Assembly (NCBI GenBank): GCA_022822425.1
Contig: JAJEBS010000127.1
Span: 1-46,771 of the forward strand
Length of the DNA: 46,771 nucleotides
From: Gemmatimonadota bacterium
GTDB taxonomy: Bacteria; Gemmatimonadota; Gemmatimonadetes; Longimicrobiales; Gaopeijiaceae
Direction of reading: 5' to 3'
Position 1 is the stretch's first letter; every line of letters begins with the position of its first letter. Both the position numbers and the translations under genes were made by a program. Below are positions 1 to 10,234 of the stretch, in pieces. Under the pieces are notes generated by a model. It had not been told where the DNA came from and ran no database searches. It saw nothing but the letters and a program-made list of their open reading frames with translations.

Positions 1-1
1 C

Positions 2-352
2 GCCACCGGCCCGGCCACCCGCATGTCGATGGCCGAGATGCTCTACGGCATCCGGGCGGCCACTTCCGTGCCGGTGAAGTTCACCTGGGTACCGGAGGAC
101 TTCCTCGAGGCGCAGGGGGTGAGGCCTTTCGGCGACCTGCCGGCGTGGGCTCCCGGAGCCGACCTGATGTACGTGGACATCGACCGCGCGCTCGCGACCG
201 GGCTCACCTTCCGCCCGCTGGCCGTGACCAGCCGCGACACCGTGGATTGGGACAGGACCCGGCCGGAGGAGGAACGCAGCAACCGGCGCGCCGGGATCAG
301 CCGCGCGCGGGAGCGCGAAGTGCTGGATGCCTGGCGGGCGGCGGGCGCGTAG
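2..352 (+). CDS. NAD-dependent epimerase/dehydratase (SDR), C-terminal part
   Basis: The reading frame is open from the left edge, so this is the last about 116 residues of a larger protein. The visible part resembles the C-terminal, substrate-side region of extended short-chain dehydrogenase/epimerases (UDP-sugar epimerase-like): a segment reading GPATRMSMAEMLYGIR, then a loop with YVDIDRALATGL and the ending pattern AGISRAREREVLDAWR, which is typical of the tail of bacterial SDR sugar epimerases or reductases. The NAD-binding Rossmann motif and the Tyr-Lys catalytic pair lie outside the window, so the substrate cannot be assigned. It ends 9 bases before the stop of the convergent gene at 362-1003. 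Confidence 0.7.
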   Translation, partial: ATGPATRMSMAEMLYGIRAATSVPVKFTWVPEDFLEAQGVRPFGDLPAWAPGADLMYVDIDRALATGLTFRPLAVTSRDTVDWDRTRPEEERSNRRAGISRAREREVLDAWRAAGA

Positions 353-361
353 GCGGGGTCC

Positions 362-1003
362 CTAGCAGAGCGCTCGCTCGTCGCTGGCCACCTGATCCAG
401 CCGTTGGGCGCGCGCGCTGTCCGCGAGCGCCAGAGCCGCGATGATCCCTCGCCGCGCCAGGGCCGGCCCGAAGCATCTGGCTTCCAACTGTTCCACGAAG
501 GCGTCGACCTGCGTCCGGTACTCACCGGGGCGCCAGGCCTCCGCCCAGATGCCGAGCGGCTCGATGAGTTCGGCTACCCTCGGGGCATAGAGGTCCGCGA
601 GTTCCTGCGACTCGTGCGAGAGCAGTTCGATGGCCCAGGTGGCGTCGTAATGATTCGACAGCAGCAGCGCCACGGAGTAGAACTCGGCGCTCGCGCAGTC
701 CTGCGGCACGCAGGTCGCCACCGCCACCACCGATAGCGCATCCGGCTGCGCCGTGGCGAGCAGGTTGATGCCCATCCGGCGTCCGAGCGACTCCTGAAAC
801 GCCGCTTCCAGCACGCGATTGGCAGTGGGATCGTCGAAGGCCAGGACGACGTCGATCCCCGCGAGATGCTCGAAACCCAACTCCGGCTCCTGGGCATGCA
901 GCGCGCCGGGCATGCTGAAGGCGAGCCCGCACGCGAGAAGGAACCCCGAAGCGAGTGCGGACACCCGCGAAGTGCACTTCATCGACCTGGAAACGCGGTT
1001 CAT
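362..1003 (-). CDS. Secreted protein of unknown function
   Basis: Codes for 213 residues that I do not recognise. The start at 1003 is chosen because GGGAA lies a few bases upstream and because it gives a good Sec signal peptide: a basic N-terminus (MNRVSRSMKCTSR), a hydrophobic core and a probable cleavage after ALHA. An upstream in-frame start at 1084 is possible but adds a polar extension. The mature part is acidic and probably helical. It has four cysteines (ATCVPQDC, ARCFG and the C-terminal residue), which could form disulfides in the periplasm. It points away from the penicillin-acylase-family gene, starting about 100 bases from it. No catalytic motif is visible. Confidence 0.6.
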   Translation of the reverse strand: MNRVSRSMKCTSRVSALASGFLLACGLAFSMPGALHAQEPELGFEHLAGIDVVLAFDDPTANRVLEAAFQESLGRRMGINLLATAQPDALSVVAVATCVPQDCASAEFYSVALLLSNHYDATWAIELLSHESQELADLYAPRVAELIEPLGIWAEAWRPGEYRTQVDAFVEQLEARCFGPALARRGIIAALALADSARAQRLDQVASDERALC

Positions 1004-1104
1004 TGATTGTTCCCGTTTGCGTGGATCCGGCTGCATCCCGAAGCTAGTAGCCTGCGCGCGTTCCGGCACCGCGTCCAGCCGCAACTCTTCCCGTGGAGAA
1101 CCCC

Positions 1105-3408
1105 ATGCGCCTCATCCCTGTCTCCGGATTCGCCCGGCGCCCCGGCACCGCCGCCGCCACATTCGGCTTTCTCGCCTTCATCTGCGCATGCGCTGAAGGA
1201 CCCGGCGCAAGCTTCGATGAGCTGGCACAGGCGCAACTGCCTCAAATCGATGGCCGCATCGAAGTTCCGGGGCTCGCGGGCGAAGTCGAGGTGCTGCGCG
1301 ACCCCTGGGGCATCCCCCACATCTATGCCTCGGGCCTCGACGATCTCTTCTTCGCGCAGGGCTTCGTCCAGGCCCAGGACCGTCTCTGGCAGATGGAGAT
1401 GTACCGGCGGGCCGGCGAGGGCCGGCTGAGCGAGGTGCTGGGCGCGGAGGCCTTGCAGCACGACCGCGTCGCCCGCCTGCTCATGTTCCGCGGCCCGTTC
1501 GACGACGCCGAGTTCACCAGCTACCACCCCGAGGGCCGCCGCATCCTGGAGGCCTTCGCCGCGGGGATCAACGCCTACATCGATCACGCGACCGCGGCCG
1601 GGGAGTTGCCCGTGGAGTTCCTGCTCACCGGTCTCGAGCCCGAGTACTGGAGCGCCGAGACGCCCCTGCTGCGCATGCAGACGGCGATGCCGGTGGCGGA
1701 TGTGCGGCGCGAGCTGCAACTGGCGCTGCGGGTGGCCGAGTTGGGCGCGGAGGAAGCCAACCGCCAGGCGAATCCGACCCCGTGGCGGGAGCTCGAAGTC
1801 CCCGCGGGCGTCGACATGGCGCTGATCCCGGGCGAGGTGCTGGCGGGTGTGACGGGGTTCCGCAACGCGATGAGCAGCCCGCCCCTGGTCGCGCCCTACG
1901 ACGCCTGGTCGGGGTCGGAGATGGCGCTCAACCTTGGCGCGCGCGAGACCTCCCCGGGGAGCAACAACTGGGCGATCCACGGAAGCCGCACCGCGAGCGG
2001 CCGCGCGATCGTCGCCAACGACCCGCACCGCGGGGTGACCAATCCTTCGCTCCGCTACGTCGTGCACCTGGATGCACCCGGGTGGACCACCATCGGTTCG
2101 ACCGAGCCGGTGCTCCCCGGGGTGGCCATCGGGCACAACGGGCGCATCGCCTGGGGGCTCACCATCGTCGGCACCGACCAGTCCGACGTGTACGTCGAGC
2201 AGGTGAACCCGGACAACCCGAAGCAGGTGCGCTGGGGCGACGGCTGGGAGGAGGTGCGGACCATCACGGAAACCGTCCAGGTCAGGAACGGTGACCCCGT
2301 GACCCTGGAACTGGAGTTCTCCCGACACGGCCCGATCTTCCACCGGGACCCCGAAAACAACCTCGCCTACGCCATGCGCTCGACCATGCACGAACCGGGC
2401 ACCACGGGATATCTGGCCGGTTTGCGGCTCAACGTGGTCTCCGACTGCAGCGCGTTCCTGGAGGAGATGCGCTACTGGCTGGCACCCACCGAGAACATGA
2501 TCTGCGGAGACGCGGACGGGAACATCGCCTGGCAGGCCGCGGCGCTCTCGCCCAGCCGCCCCAACTGGCACGGGCGGCTGCCGGTGCCCGGGACCGGGGA
2601 ATTCGAATGGGATGGCTTCCGCAATGACCTGCCCACCGAGTACAACCCGGAGCGAGGCTGGGTGGGAACCGCCAACCACGACATCCATCCGCCCGGATAC
2701 GACCCGCCGCTCTTCTTCAAGACCGCGGGCCCCTTCGCCCGCTTCGCGCGCGTGCAGGAGGTGTTGAACGCGGGCAGCGACTTTACGCCGGAGGACTCGC
2801 GGGTGCTCCAGCAGGACGCGTATTCGGCGTCGGGCGCGGCCCACGCGGCTCTCTTCGGCGGATGGACGGCGAGCGATGCCGACGTGGAGTCCTATCGGGC
2901 CGAGCTGGCTGCCTGGAACGGGGTGTTCGACCGCGAAAGCCGGGCGGCGGCGATCTACCGGCGGCTCGATGGGGACGTGCTCGACCGGGTGGCGGGAGAT
3001 ACGGGCGGGGACGCGTCGACAGTGCTGGAAGCAGCCCTCGCCACCGCCCTGGACCGGATCGCGCGCGACCAGGGCGACGATCCCGCCCAGTGGCGCTGGG
3101 GACGCGACCACCGCAACGAGTTCCCGCACGCGCTCGTGACCGCCTACGACCTCCCGTCGGCGGAGCGCTCCGGGGGCGCGGGCACGGTGGCGGCGACGGG
3201 GGCCACCTACCGCCACATCGTGGACTTCGCCGACCTGGACGGGTCGCTGTTCACCAACGCGCCCGGGCAGTCCGGCCGGCCGGGAAGCCCCTACTACGGC
3301 AACCTCACCGAGGACTGGGCCAACCGGGAGTACTTCCCGATGCTCTTCTCGCGCGAAGCCGTGGAGGCGCAGGCGGAGAACCGGCTGGTGCTTGCGCCGG
3401 GAGGCTGA
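1105..3408 (+). CDS. Penicillin acylase family (Ntn hydrolase) lipoprotein
   Basis: A 767-residue protein of the penicillin amidase / acyl-homoserine-lactone acylase family (peptidase S45). These are made as a precursor that cuts itself so that a Ser becomes the N-terminus of the beta chain and acts as nucleophile. The GSNNWAI motif places that Ser at about residue 286, preceded by an alpha-chain part with the family pattern DPWGIPHIYA. The later GHNGRIAWG and RHGP patterns also fit. The start at 1105 has GGAG about 8 bases upstream; a GTG at 1093 is less likely. The N-terminus has a hydrophobic stretch ending at Cys27/Cys29, so it is probably a lipoprotein or periplasmic. The natural substrate (N-acyl amide, beta-lactam or AHL) cannot be told from sequence. 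Confidence 0.9.
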   Translation: MRLIPVSGFARRPGTAAATFGFLAFICACAEGPGASFDELAQAQLPQIDGRIEVPGLAGEVEVLRDPWGIPHIYASGLDDLFFAQGFVQAQDRLWQMEMYRRAGEGRLSEVLGAEALQHDRVARLLMFRGPFDDAEFTSYHPEGRRILEAFAAGINAYIDHATAAGELPVEFLLTGLEPEYWSAETPLLRMQTAMPVADVRRELQLALRVAELGAEEANRQANPTPWRELEVPAGVDMALIPGEVLAGVTGFRNAMSSPPLVAPYDAWSGSEMALNLGARETSPGSNNWAIHGSRTASGRAIVANDPHRGVTNPSLRYVVHLDAPGWTTIGSTEPVLPGVAIGHNGRIAWGLTIVGTDQSDVYVEQVNPDNPKQVRWGDGWEEVRTITETVQVRNGDPVTLELEFSRHGPIFHRDPENNLAYAMRSTMHEPGTTGYLAGLRLNVVSDCSAFLEEMRYWLAPTENMICGDADGNIAWQAAALSPSRPNWHGRLPVPGTGEFEWDGFRNDLPTEYNPERGWVGTANHDIHPPGYDPPLFFKTAGPFARFARVQEVLNAGSDFTPEDSRVLQQDAYSASGAAHAALFGGWTASDADVESYRAELAAWNGVFDRESRAAAIYRRLDGDVLDRVAGDTGGDASTVLEAALATALDRIARDQGDDPAQWRWGRDHRNEFPHALVTAYDLPSAERSGGAGTVAATGATYRHIVDFADLDGSLFTNAPGQSGRPGSPYYGNLTEDWANREYFPMLFSREAVEAQAENRLVLAPGG

Positions 3409-3420
3409 CGGGTCGGCGCG

Positions 3421-4341
<921 letters not shown>

Positions 4342-4491
4342 GTTTGCCGGTCTTTGCCATGTTGTGGAGGATGGTGATGGACACGATAGTGTTGGAGCCG
4401 GATGCCCGGGGCAATCACCAACGCCTCGCAGCACCGGCAGTCTCGGCTTCCACCCCCTTCTTCCAACGCGCGACCCAGCAGGAGAACGCCG

Positions 4492-6108
4492 ATGAATCCC
4501 GGATGGCTTCCTACGACACGGACCACACGGTCCCGCTCTCGCATCCCGCGCGCGATGAGCCTCCTGGTGGGCGCCAGCCTGCTCCTGGCCGCCCCGGCGA
4601 GTGCCTTCGCCCAGAACTTCGAACTCGAGGAAGCGACCATCGCGGAGGTCCACGCCGCGTTTCTTGCCGGGCAGCTGACCTGCGTCGACCTGGTGCAGGG
4701 CTACCTCGATCGCATCGCGGCCTACGACCAGCAGGGACCGCGGCTCAACACCATCGCCAACCTGAACCCCGCCGCCCTCGACGAGGCCGCCCGCCTCGAC
4801 CAGGCTCTCGCCTCCGGCGGACTCAGCGGGCCGCTGCACTGCATCCCCGTCCTCCTCAAGGACCAGGTCGAGACCCGCGACATGCCGACCACCTACGGAT
4901 CGGCGCTCTTCGCGGACTTCGTTTCCTCCCGGGACGCCACCATCGTCACCCGCATGAAAGACGCGGGGGCGCTCATCATCGCCAAGACCAACATGGGCGA
5001 GTTCGCATCGCGCTACGTCGGCTCGGGCTTCGGCTTCATCCGCAACCCGTACGACCCGCGGCGCAATCCGAGCGGCTCCTCCGGGGGCACCGGCGCGGGC
5101 GTGGCCGCGAACCTGGGCATGATCGGCATCGGGGAGGATACCGGCGGCTCCATCCGCGGCCCGTCGGCTGTGCATTCGCTGGTCGGGCTCAGGCCCACCC
5201 TCCCGCTGGTCAGCCGCTACGGGATGATGCCCGCCAATCCCACCACCGACACCATGGGGCCGATGACCCGCACGGTCGCGGACGCGGCCATCCTGCTGGA
5301 CGCCATCGCCGGGTACGACCCCAACGACCCGGTCACCGCCCATTCCTTCGGCGAGGTCCCCGACTCCTACAGCGACGGCCTCTCCGAGGATGGGCTCAAT
5401 GGGGCCCGCATCGGCGTCATCCGCGATCCCATGGACCAGGCTCTGGACACGGACTCGGAGGGATACCGGCAGGCACGCGCCATCGTCGACGCGGCCGTCG
5501 AGCAGTTGCGTGCGCTGGGAGCCGAGGTGGTGGACGACGTGGCCATCCCGGGAGTAGACGGGATCAACGCCATCTACTCCATGAACTCCCACGAGACCGA
5601 GGCGGCCACCGACGCCTACCTGTCGGAACTCGACGACCCGCCCTACACGACCCTGCGCTCCATCCTGCTCAGCGGCCGGGTGACCCCCTGGCGGGCGACC
5701 GGGCTGGCGGGCTCACTCGGCAAGACCACCCGCGACCCCGGATACCTGGCCTACCTGCTGGCCCGCGACCAGCTCCGCCAGGACGTCTACCAGGTCATGG
5801 CCGACCACGACCTCGACGCGCTGGTGCACACCACCTTCGACCACCCGCCGTCCCTGATCGCCCCGGACGTCGAGACCAATCCCTCCCCGGCCGACGACTA
5901 CGGCCTGGGCGACAACCGCCTCATCAGCCCGGTGACGGGCTGGCCCGCGCTCACGGTGCCCGCCGGCTTCACTCCGGACGGCCTGCCCATCGGCATCGAG
6001 TTCCTCGGCCGCCCCTTTACTGAAGGGATGCTGATTCGCTTCGGTTATGCTTTCGAGCAGGCTACAGGGCACCGGCGCCCGCCCGAAAGCGCGCCGCCGC
6101 TGCGCTAG
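4492..6108 (+). CDS. Exported amidase (amidase signature family)
   Basis: A 538-residue amidase-signature enzyme that hydrolyses carboxamides to acid plus ammonia or amine. The Ser-cisSer-Lys triad is complete: Lys123 in LLKDQ, Ser196 in the Gly/Ser-rich [10 protein letters not shown] stretch and nucleophile Ser220 in DTGGSIRGP, with the 24-residue Ser-Ser spacing known from FAAH. The start at 4492 is set by GGAG 8 bases upstream; it gives a long basic n-region followed by a hydrophobic core ending ASAFAQ, a Sec signal peptide. The enzyme is therefore periplasmic or extracellular, unlike GatA. Its C-terminal part is complete. It is a paralogue of the exported amidase at 33884. Confidence 0.92.
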   Translation: MNPGWLPTTRTTRSRSRIPRAMSLLVGASLLLAAPASAFAQNFELEEATIAEVHAAFLAGQLTCVDLVQGYLDRIAAYDQQGPRLNTIANLNPAALDEAARLDQALASGGLSGPLHCIPVLLKDQVETRDMPTTYGSALFADFVSSRDATIVTRMKDAGALIIAKTNMGEFASRYVGSGFGFIRNPYDPRRNPSGSSGGTGAGVAANLGMIGIGEDTGGSIRGPSAVHSLVGLRPTLPLVSRYGMMPANPTTDTMGPMTRTVADAAILLDAIAGYDPNDPVTAHSFGEVPDSYSDGLSEDGLNGARIGVIRDPMDQALDTDSEGYRQARAIVDAAVEQLRALGAEVVDDVAIPGVDGINAIYSMNSHETEAATDAYLSELDDPPYTTLRSILLSGRVTPWRATGLAGSLGKTTRDPGYLAYLLARDQLRQDVYQVMADHDLDALVHTTFDHPPSLIAPDVETNPSPADDYGLGDNRLISPVTGWPALTVPAGFTPDGLPIGIEFLGRPFTEGMLIRFGYAFEQATGHRRPPESAPPLR

Positions 6109-6171
6109 CGACTCGACGCGAACCCAGGCTGCCGTGGCACCGCGCTAGCCCCCGCCGATCCCCGTCGCCCT

Positions 6172-6618
6172 CTACCGGCAGTCGGCCATCATGGCCAGCG
6201 TGGAATCGATGCTGAGGAAGAGCGCTTCGCCGGGGTCGACGATCAGTTCTTCCGTCGTGCAGGTCCCGCCCGCGAGCAGCGAGATCTCGATCGAGAGCGT
6301 CTGCGACATGTCCCAGTCGAGGGTGTAGTTGGCTTCGGTCTTCCCCGTGAGCATGCCGATGTACTCCCGTCCCCGGGGGTGCACCGCGTACATGCGGGCG
6401 TCGCTGAAGTTGTTGTTGATGATGCGGATCTCGATCTGATCCTCAAGGCCGGGCGTGATGGTCGGGTTCCCCTCGCCGGCCCGCGCGGCGCATGCGGTGG
6501 CGAGCGCGGTCACCGCAGCGACCAGCATGGCCCGCATGAACAGCAACGCCACCCGGCGCGCACCCCCGAGTGCGGCACTGTCCACCGCAGTGGACACTCC
6601 CCATCCCCCCGTCATCAT
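6172..6618 (-). CDS. Small secreted or lipoprotein of unknown function
   Basis: Codes for 148 residues of unknown function. The start at 6618 is chosen for GGAGG five bases upstream; an inner start at 6537 would give a more compact signal sequence. A hydrophobic segment ends with ALATAC, a possible lipobox, so the product is probably a lipoprotein or periplasmic. The mature domain is about 95 residues, rich in beta-type sequence with Asn-rich IRIINNNFSDARMYAV, and has two cysteines (GGTC and the near-terminal ADC) that could pair. It looks like a small beta-sandwich, but no family can be named. It lies head to head with the S9 peptidase gene. Confidence 0.6.
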   Translation of the reverse strand: MMTGGWGVSTAVDSAALGGARRVALLFMRAMLVAAVTALATACAARAGEGNPTITPGLEDQIEIRIINNNFSDARMYAVHPRGREYIGMLTGKTEANYTLDWDMSQTLSIEISLLAGGTCTTEELIVDPGEALFLSIDSTLAMMADCR

Positions 6619-6772
6619 CGCTGCCTCCACGCGCCCCGGGCGCGCGGCCGATTCGGGTCGCGCCCTCCGTTCCCTCGCTGTTATTCTTGCGTGCGCCCGG
6701 ATTCCCTCGGCTCCATATCTCATCTTCGCCCCCTCTCAGTCAGGTCATTACTCATCGGTTCAGGAGTTCATC

Positions 6773-8812
6773 ATGAAGGCTCTCGTAACGACGGCCCTCG
6801 GGTTCGCGCTGTCCGTGGCGGCGCTCGCGCCTCCGGCCGCCCTCGCGCAGGAGCGGCGCAACATCACGGTCGACGATCTCTTCGAGCTGGAGAACGTCGG
6901 CTCCCCCGTAGTCAGCCCGGAGGGCGACTGGGTCGCGTACACGGTTTCTCGCACCTCCCTGGAGGATGAACGCTCCTATACCCGCATCTACATGGCGCCG
7001 GTCGCGGGCGGCGACCCGGTCCCGCTGACGCGCGACAACCAGTCTGCCGGCTCTCCCGCCTGGAGCCCGGACGGCCGGTACCTCACCTTCACCGCGGCTC
7101 GCGACGGAGACGCGACCCAGGTGTGGGCGCTGGACCGGCGCGGCGGCGAAGCCTTCCCCCTCACGGATGTCGAGCAGGGCGTCGGCGGATACCGCTGGTC
7201 CCCCGACGGCACCCGTCTCCTCCTCACCATCCGCGATGCCGAGGAGGAAGACGAGGATGCGAAGCCCAACGCTCCGCGGGATCCATGGGTCATCGACCGC
7301 ATCCAGTTCAAGCGGGACGGAGCCGGCTACCTCACCGGCTCACGCATGACGCACCTGTATGTCTACAAGATCGATGCCAGAGAGTTGCGGCAGCTCACCA
7401 CGGGGCGCTGGAACGAATCGCTGGGCGTCTGGAGCCCCGACGGAACGCAGGTCGCCTTCGTCTCCAACCGCACGGATGACCCGGACCTGAACGCGAACAG
7501 CGACATCTGGGTGGTCTCCGCGGATCTGGAGGAGCCCACCGACTCCCCCCGGCAGCTAACCACCAACCCCGGCTCCGACGGCTCGCCGCAGTGGAGCCCG
7601 GACGGACGCTGGATCACCTACACCACTGGCATCCGCCCCGACCTGATCTGGTACGCCACCACGCACCTCGCCGTGGTCTCCGCGAACGGAGGCGAGCCCC
7701 GGCTGCTCACCACCGACCTGGACCGCAATGTGCGCTCGCCCCGCTTCTCCCCGGACGGCGAATGGATCTGGTTCGGGCTCGAGGACTCGTCGGAAAACCA
7801 CATCGCGCGCATCCGCCCGGACGGCTCGGACCTGGAGCGGCCGGTGTCAGGCGGCCTCTCGGCGTCGGGCTTCGACTGGAACGGCGACACCTTCGCGGCC
7901 CGCGTCAACTACCTGGACCGCCCCGGCGAGATCTACGCCGTGGAGGACTACGCGGACGGCGAAGCCGCGCTGCGCCGGATCACGGGCCACAACGACGACT
8001 TCCTCGCGGCGGTCAACATCGCCGAAACCCGCAACATCCAGTTCCCCTCCGAGGGCGGAATCGAAGTCGAGGGGTTTGTCACCTTCCCGCCCGACTACGA
8101 GGAAAGCCGCGCCTATCCCACCATCCTGCGCATCCACGGCGGCCCGGTCTCCCAGTACAGCCACTCCTTCCAGTTCGAGTCGCAGCTCTTCGCGGCCCAC
8201 GGCTACGTCGTGGTGCGCACCAACCCGCGCGGCTCGTCCGGTTACGGCCAGGACTTCTCGGCGGCGCTGTGGGCGGACTGGGGCAACCCCGACTTCAAGG
8301 ACGTGATGGCGGGCATCGACTACGCCATCGAGCAGGGCTGGACCGACCCCGACCGGCTGGGCGTGGGCGGCTGGTCGTACGGCGGCATCCTCACCAACTA
8401 CGTCATCACCCAGACCGACCGCTTCGAGGGCGCCATCACCGGGGCGAGCGAAGTGCTCTATATCGCCAACTACGGCCACGACCACTACCAGCGGCAGTGG
8501 GAGGCCGAGCTGGGGCTTCCGTGGGAGGGCGACAACCGCGACAACTGGGAGCGCATCAGCCCCTTCAACAAGGTGCACGAGGTCACCACCCCGACCCTGA
8601 TCATGGGCGGCGAGGACGACTGGAACGTGCCCATCCTCAACTCCGAGCAACTCTACCAGGCGCTGCGCCGGCGCGGCGTCCCCACCCAGCTCGTGGTCTA
8701 CCCGGGCCAGAGCCACGGCCTGCGCGTCCCCAGCTATCAGAAGGATCGCTACGAGCGCTACCTCGCCTGGTACGACCGCTGGGTCATGAACGCCGACCGT
8801 CCCGTGAGCTGA
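6773..8812 (+). CDS. Exported S9 family prolyl-oligopeptidase-type peptidase
   Basis: A 679-residue serine peptidase of the acylaminoacyl/dipeptidyl peptidase type (S9). A Sec signal peptide (cleavage after ALAQ) is followed by an N-terminal beta-propeller with repeated WSPDG/FSPDG (PD40/TolB-like) blades at about 45-400 and a C-terminal alpha/beta hydrolase domain. The catalytic triad is Ser535 in GGWSYGG, Asp616 in GGEDDWNVP and His648 in GQSHGL. The start at 6773 has GGAG 7 bases upstream; an open frame reaching further upstream is not used because it lacks a signal sequence. Family members cleave small peptides, the propeller limiting substrate size. It is the first gene of a plus-strand run; the next gene begins 50 bases downstream. 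Confidence 0.94.
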   Translation: MKALVTTALGFALSVAALAPPAALAQERRNITVDDLFELENVGSPVVSPEGDWVAYTVSRTSLEDERSYTRIYMAPVAGGDPVPLTRDNQSAGSPAWSPDGRYLTFTAARDGDATQVWALDRRGGEAFPLTDVEQGVGGYRWSPDGTRLLLTIRDAEEEDEDAKPNAPRDPWVIDRIQFKRDGAGYLTGSRMTHLYVYKIDARELRQLTTGRWNESLGVWSPDGTQVAFVSNRTDDPDLNANSDIWVVSADLEEPTDSPRQLTTNPGSDGSPQWSPDGRWITYTTGIRPDLIWYATTHLAVVSANGGEPRLLTTDLDRNVRSPRFSPDGEWIWFGLEDSSENHIARIRPDGSDLERPVSGGLSASGFDWNGDTFAARVNYLDRPGEIYAVEDYADGEAALRRITGHNDDFLAAVNIAETRNIQFPSEGGIEVEGFVTFPPDYEESRAYPTILRIHGGPVSQYSHSFQFESQLFAAHGYVVVRTNPRGSSGYGQDFSAALWADWGNPDFKDVMAGIDYAIEQGWTDPDRLGVGGWSYGGILTNYVITQTDRFEGAITGASEVLYIANYGHDHYQRQWEAELGLPWEGDNRDNWERISPFNKVHEVTTPTLIMGGEDDWNVPILNSEQLYQALRRRGVPTQLVVYPGQSHGLRVPSYQKDRYERYLAWYDRWVMNADRPVS

Positions 8813-8862
8813 TCGCTCGCTGTCCGCCCCGGCTCCGGACATTCCTTCACTGAGAACCCTTC

Positions 8863-9777
8863 ATGAGAATCATCGTCAACGGCCAGCAGGCCTTCGGCGC
8901 AAGCGTGCTCGAGGCGCTGGTGGAGCGCGGCGAGGACATCGTCGGCGTCTACACCCGCCCCGAAAAGCCCGGTCAGCGCCCCGACCCGCTCGCGGACGCG
9001 GCCCGCGAACACGGCCTGCCGCTCTTCCAGCCCTCCTCCTTCAAGAGCGAGGACACCTGGGAGCAGATGAAGTCGCTCCGTCCCGATCTCGGCGTGATGG
9101 CCTACGTCACGCTCTTCGTGCCCGAGCAGGCGCTGAACATCCCGACCCGCGGGACCATCCAGTATCACCCCTCGCTGCTCCCGCTCCACCGCGGCCCCAG
9201 CTCCATCAACTGGCCCATCATCTGGGGGAAGGAGAAGACCGGGCTCTCGATCTTCTGGCCCGACGACGGCCTCGACGAGGGCCCGATTCTCCTTCAGAAG
9301 GAAGTCGACATCGGCGATCACACCCTGGGCAGCCTCTACTTCAGGCACCTCTTCCCGATGGGGGTCGACGCCATGCTCGAAGGCGTTGACCTGGTGCGGG
9401 CGGGTCAGGCGCCGAAGATCCCGCAGGACCATTCCGCGGCCACCTACGAGGGCTGGTGCAAACACGAGCATGTGCGGGTGGGCTGGAACCAGCCGCTGCG
9501 GCAGACATGGAACCTCGTGCGCGGGGCGGACCCGCAGCCGGGGGCGTGGAGTACGTTCAACGGCGCCTGGGTCAAGCTCTACGGCGCTTCGCGGATCGAT
9601 GAGGCGCTCTCGATTCGGCCCGGGCAGGTAACCGGCATCGGCGCGGAGGGGATTCGCGTCTCGGCTCCGGATGGCCAGCTGCTGGTCGGCAAGGTGCGGC
9701 CCGAAGGGGGAAAGAAGATGGCCGCCGGCGAGTGGGCGCAGTCGGTCGGGTTGAAGAAGGGCGTGTTCTTCGTATAG
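8863..9777 (+). CDS. Formyltransferase-fold protein, 10-formyl-THF hydrolase-like
   Basis: A 304-residue cytoplasmic protein of the methionyl-tRNA formyltransferase / 10-formyltetrahydrofolate hydrolase fold. It has the YHPSLLP signature with His102 and the catalytic Asp138 in DDGLDEGP; the 36-residue spacing equals His106-Asp142 of the hydrolase domain of animal 10-formyl-THF dehydrogenase (ALDH1L1), and the surrounding sequence also resembles that enzyme more than Fmt. The C-terminal about 100 residues form the expected small OB-type subdomain. There is no aldehyde dehydrogenase domain attached. The position that is Asn in Fmt and Ile in ALDH1L1 is Gln100 here. It could be a 10-formyl-THF deformylase or a sugar/amine formyltransferase. 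It sits between a peptidase and a rhodanese gene, 10 bases before the latter. Confidence 0.82.
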   Translation: MRIIVNGQQAFGASVLEALVERGEDIVGVYTRPEKPGQRPDPLADAAREHGLPLFQPSSFKSEDTWEQMKSLRPDLGVMAYVTLFVPEQALNIPTRGTIQYHPSLLPLHRGPSSINWPIIWGKEKTGLSIFWPDDGLDEGPILLQKEVDIGDHTLGSLYFRHLFPMGVDAMLEGVDLVRAGQAPKIPQDHSAATYEGWCKHEHVRVGWNQPLRQTWNLVRGADPQPGAWSTFNGAWVKLYGASRIDEALSIRPGQVTGIGAEGIRVSAPDGQLLVGKVRPEGGKKMAAGEWAQSVGLKKGVFFV

Positions 9778-9787
9778 GGTGAACAGA

Positions 9788-10234
9788 ATGGCATCGCAGG
9801 ACGAACGGCAGCGTACGCTGGAGGGGATGGTTTCGCGGGTTGGTCGCCGCTTTCCGGATGTGAAGACGATCAGTCCGGCGGAGCTGCGCGAGCGCCTGCC
9901 CGACGACGACACCGTTCTCGTCGATGTCCGGTCTCCCGCCGAGCGGGCGGTGTCCACGCTGCCCGGCGCCATCACCCCCGAGGAATTCGAGGACCGGCTC
10001 GACGATCTGGGGGACTGTACCGTGGTCGCCTACTGTACTCTGGGAGCACGTAGTTCAAGGTACGCCCGCCGGATGGGAAAGAGGGGCGTTCCGGTGCTGA
10101 ACCTGAAGGGAAGCCTGCTTGCGTGGACGCACGAGGGCGGCGAACTCACCGATGGCCCGTCGCCCACGAAGCGGGTCCACGTCTTCGGGCGCAGGTGGAA
10201 TCTGGCCGCGGACGGATACGAGGGCGTTTGGTAG
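9788..10234 (+). CDS. Rhodanese-like domain protein
   Basis: A 148-residue single-domain rhodanese. The domain runs from about residue 27 (ISPAELRERL) through VLVDVRSPAE to the active-site loop CTLGARS with Cys83, the Cys that carries a persulfide in sulfurtransferases. The loop composition fits a sulfur carrier rather than a Cdc25-type phosphatase. There is no signal peptide, so it is cytoplasmic. The ATG at 9788 is preferred for the GGGTGA about 7 bases upstream; a GTG at 9779 is in frame. It follows the formyltransferase gene by 10 bases and its stop overlaps the likely start of the next gene, so it is probably co-transcribed with both. Confidence 0.88.
   Translation: MASQDERQRTLEGMVSRVGRRFPDVKTISPAELRERLPDDDTVLVDVRSPAERAVSTLPGAITPEEFEDRLDDLGDCTVVAYCTLGARSSRYARRMGKRGVPVLNLKGSLLAWTHEGGELTDGPSPTKRVHVFGRRWNLAADGYEGVW

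Noticed and set aside
1000-3216. A 738-codon minus-strand open frame over the penicillin-acylase gene
   Set aside because: Shadow frame; no signal, no motif, and the Ntn-hydrolase on the other strand is intact.
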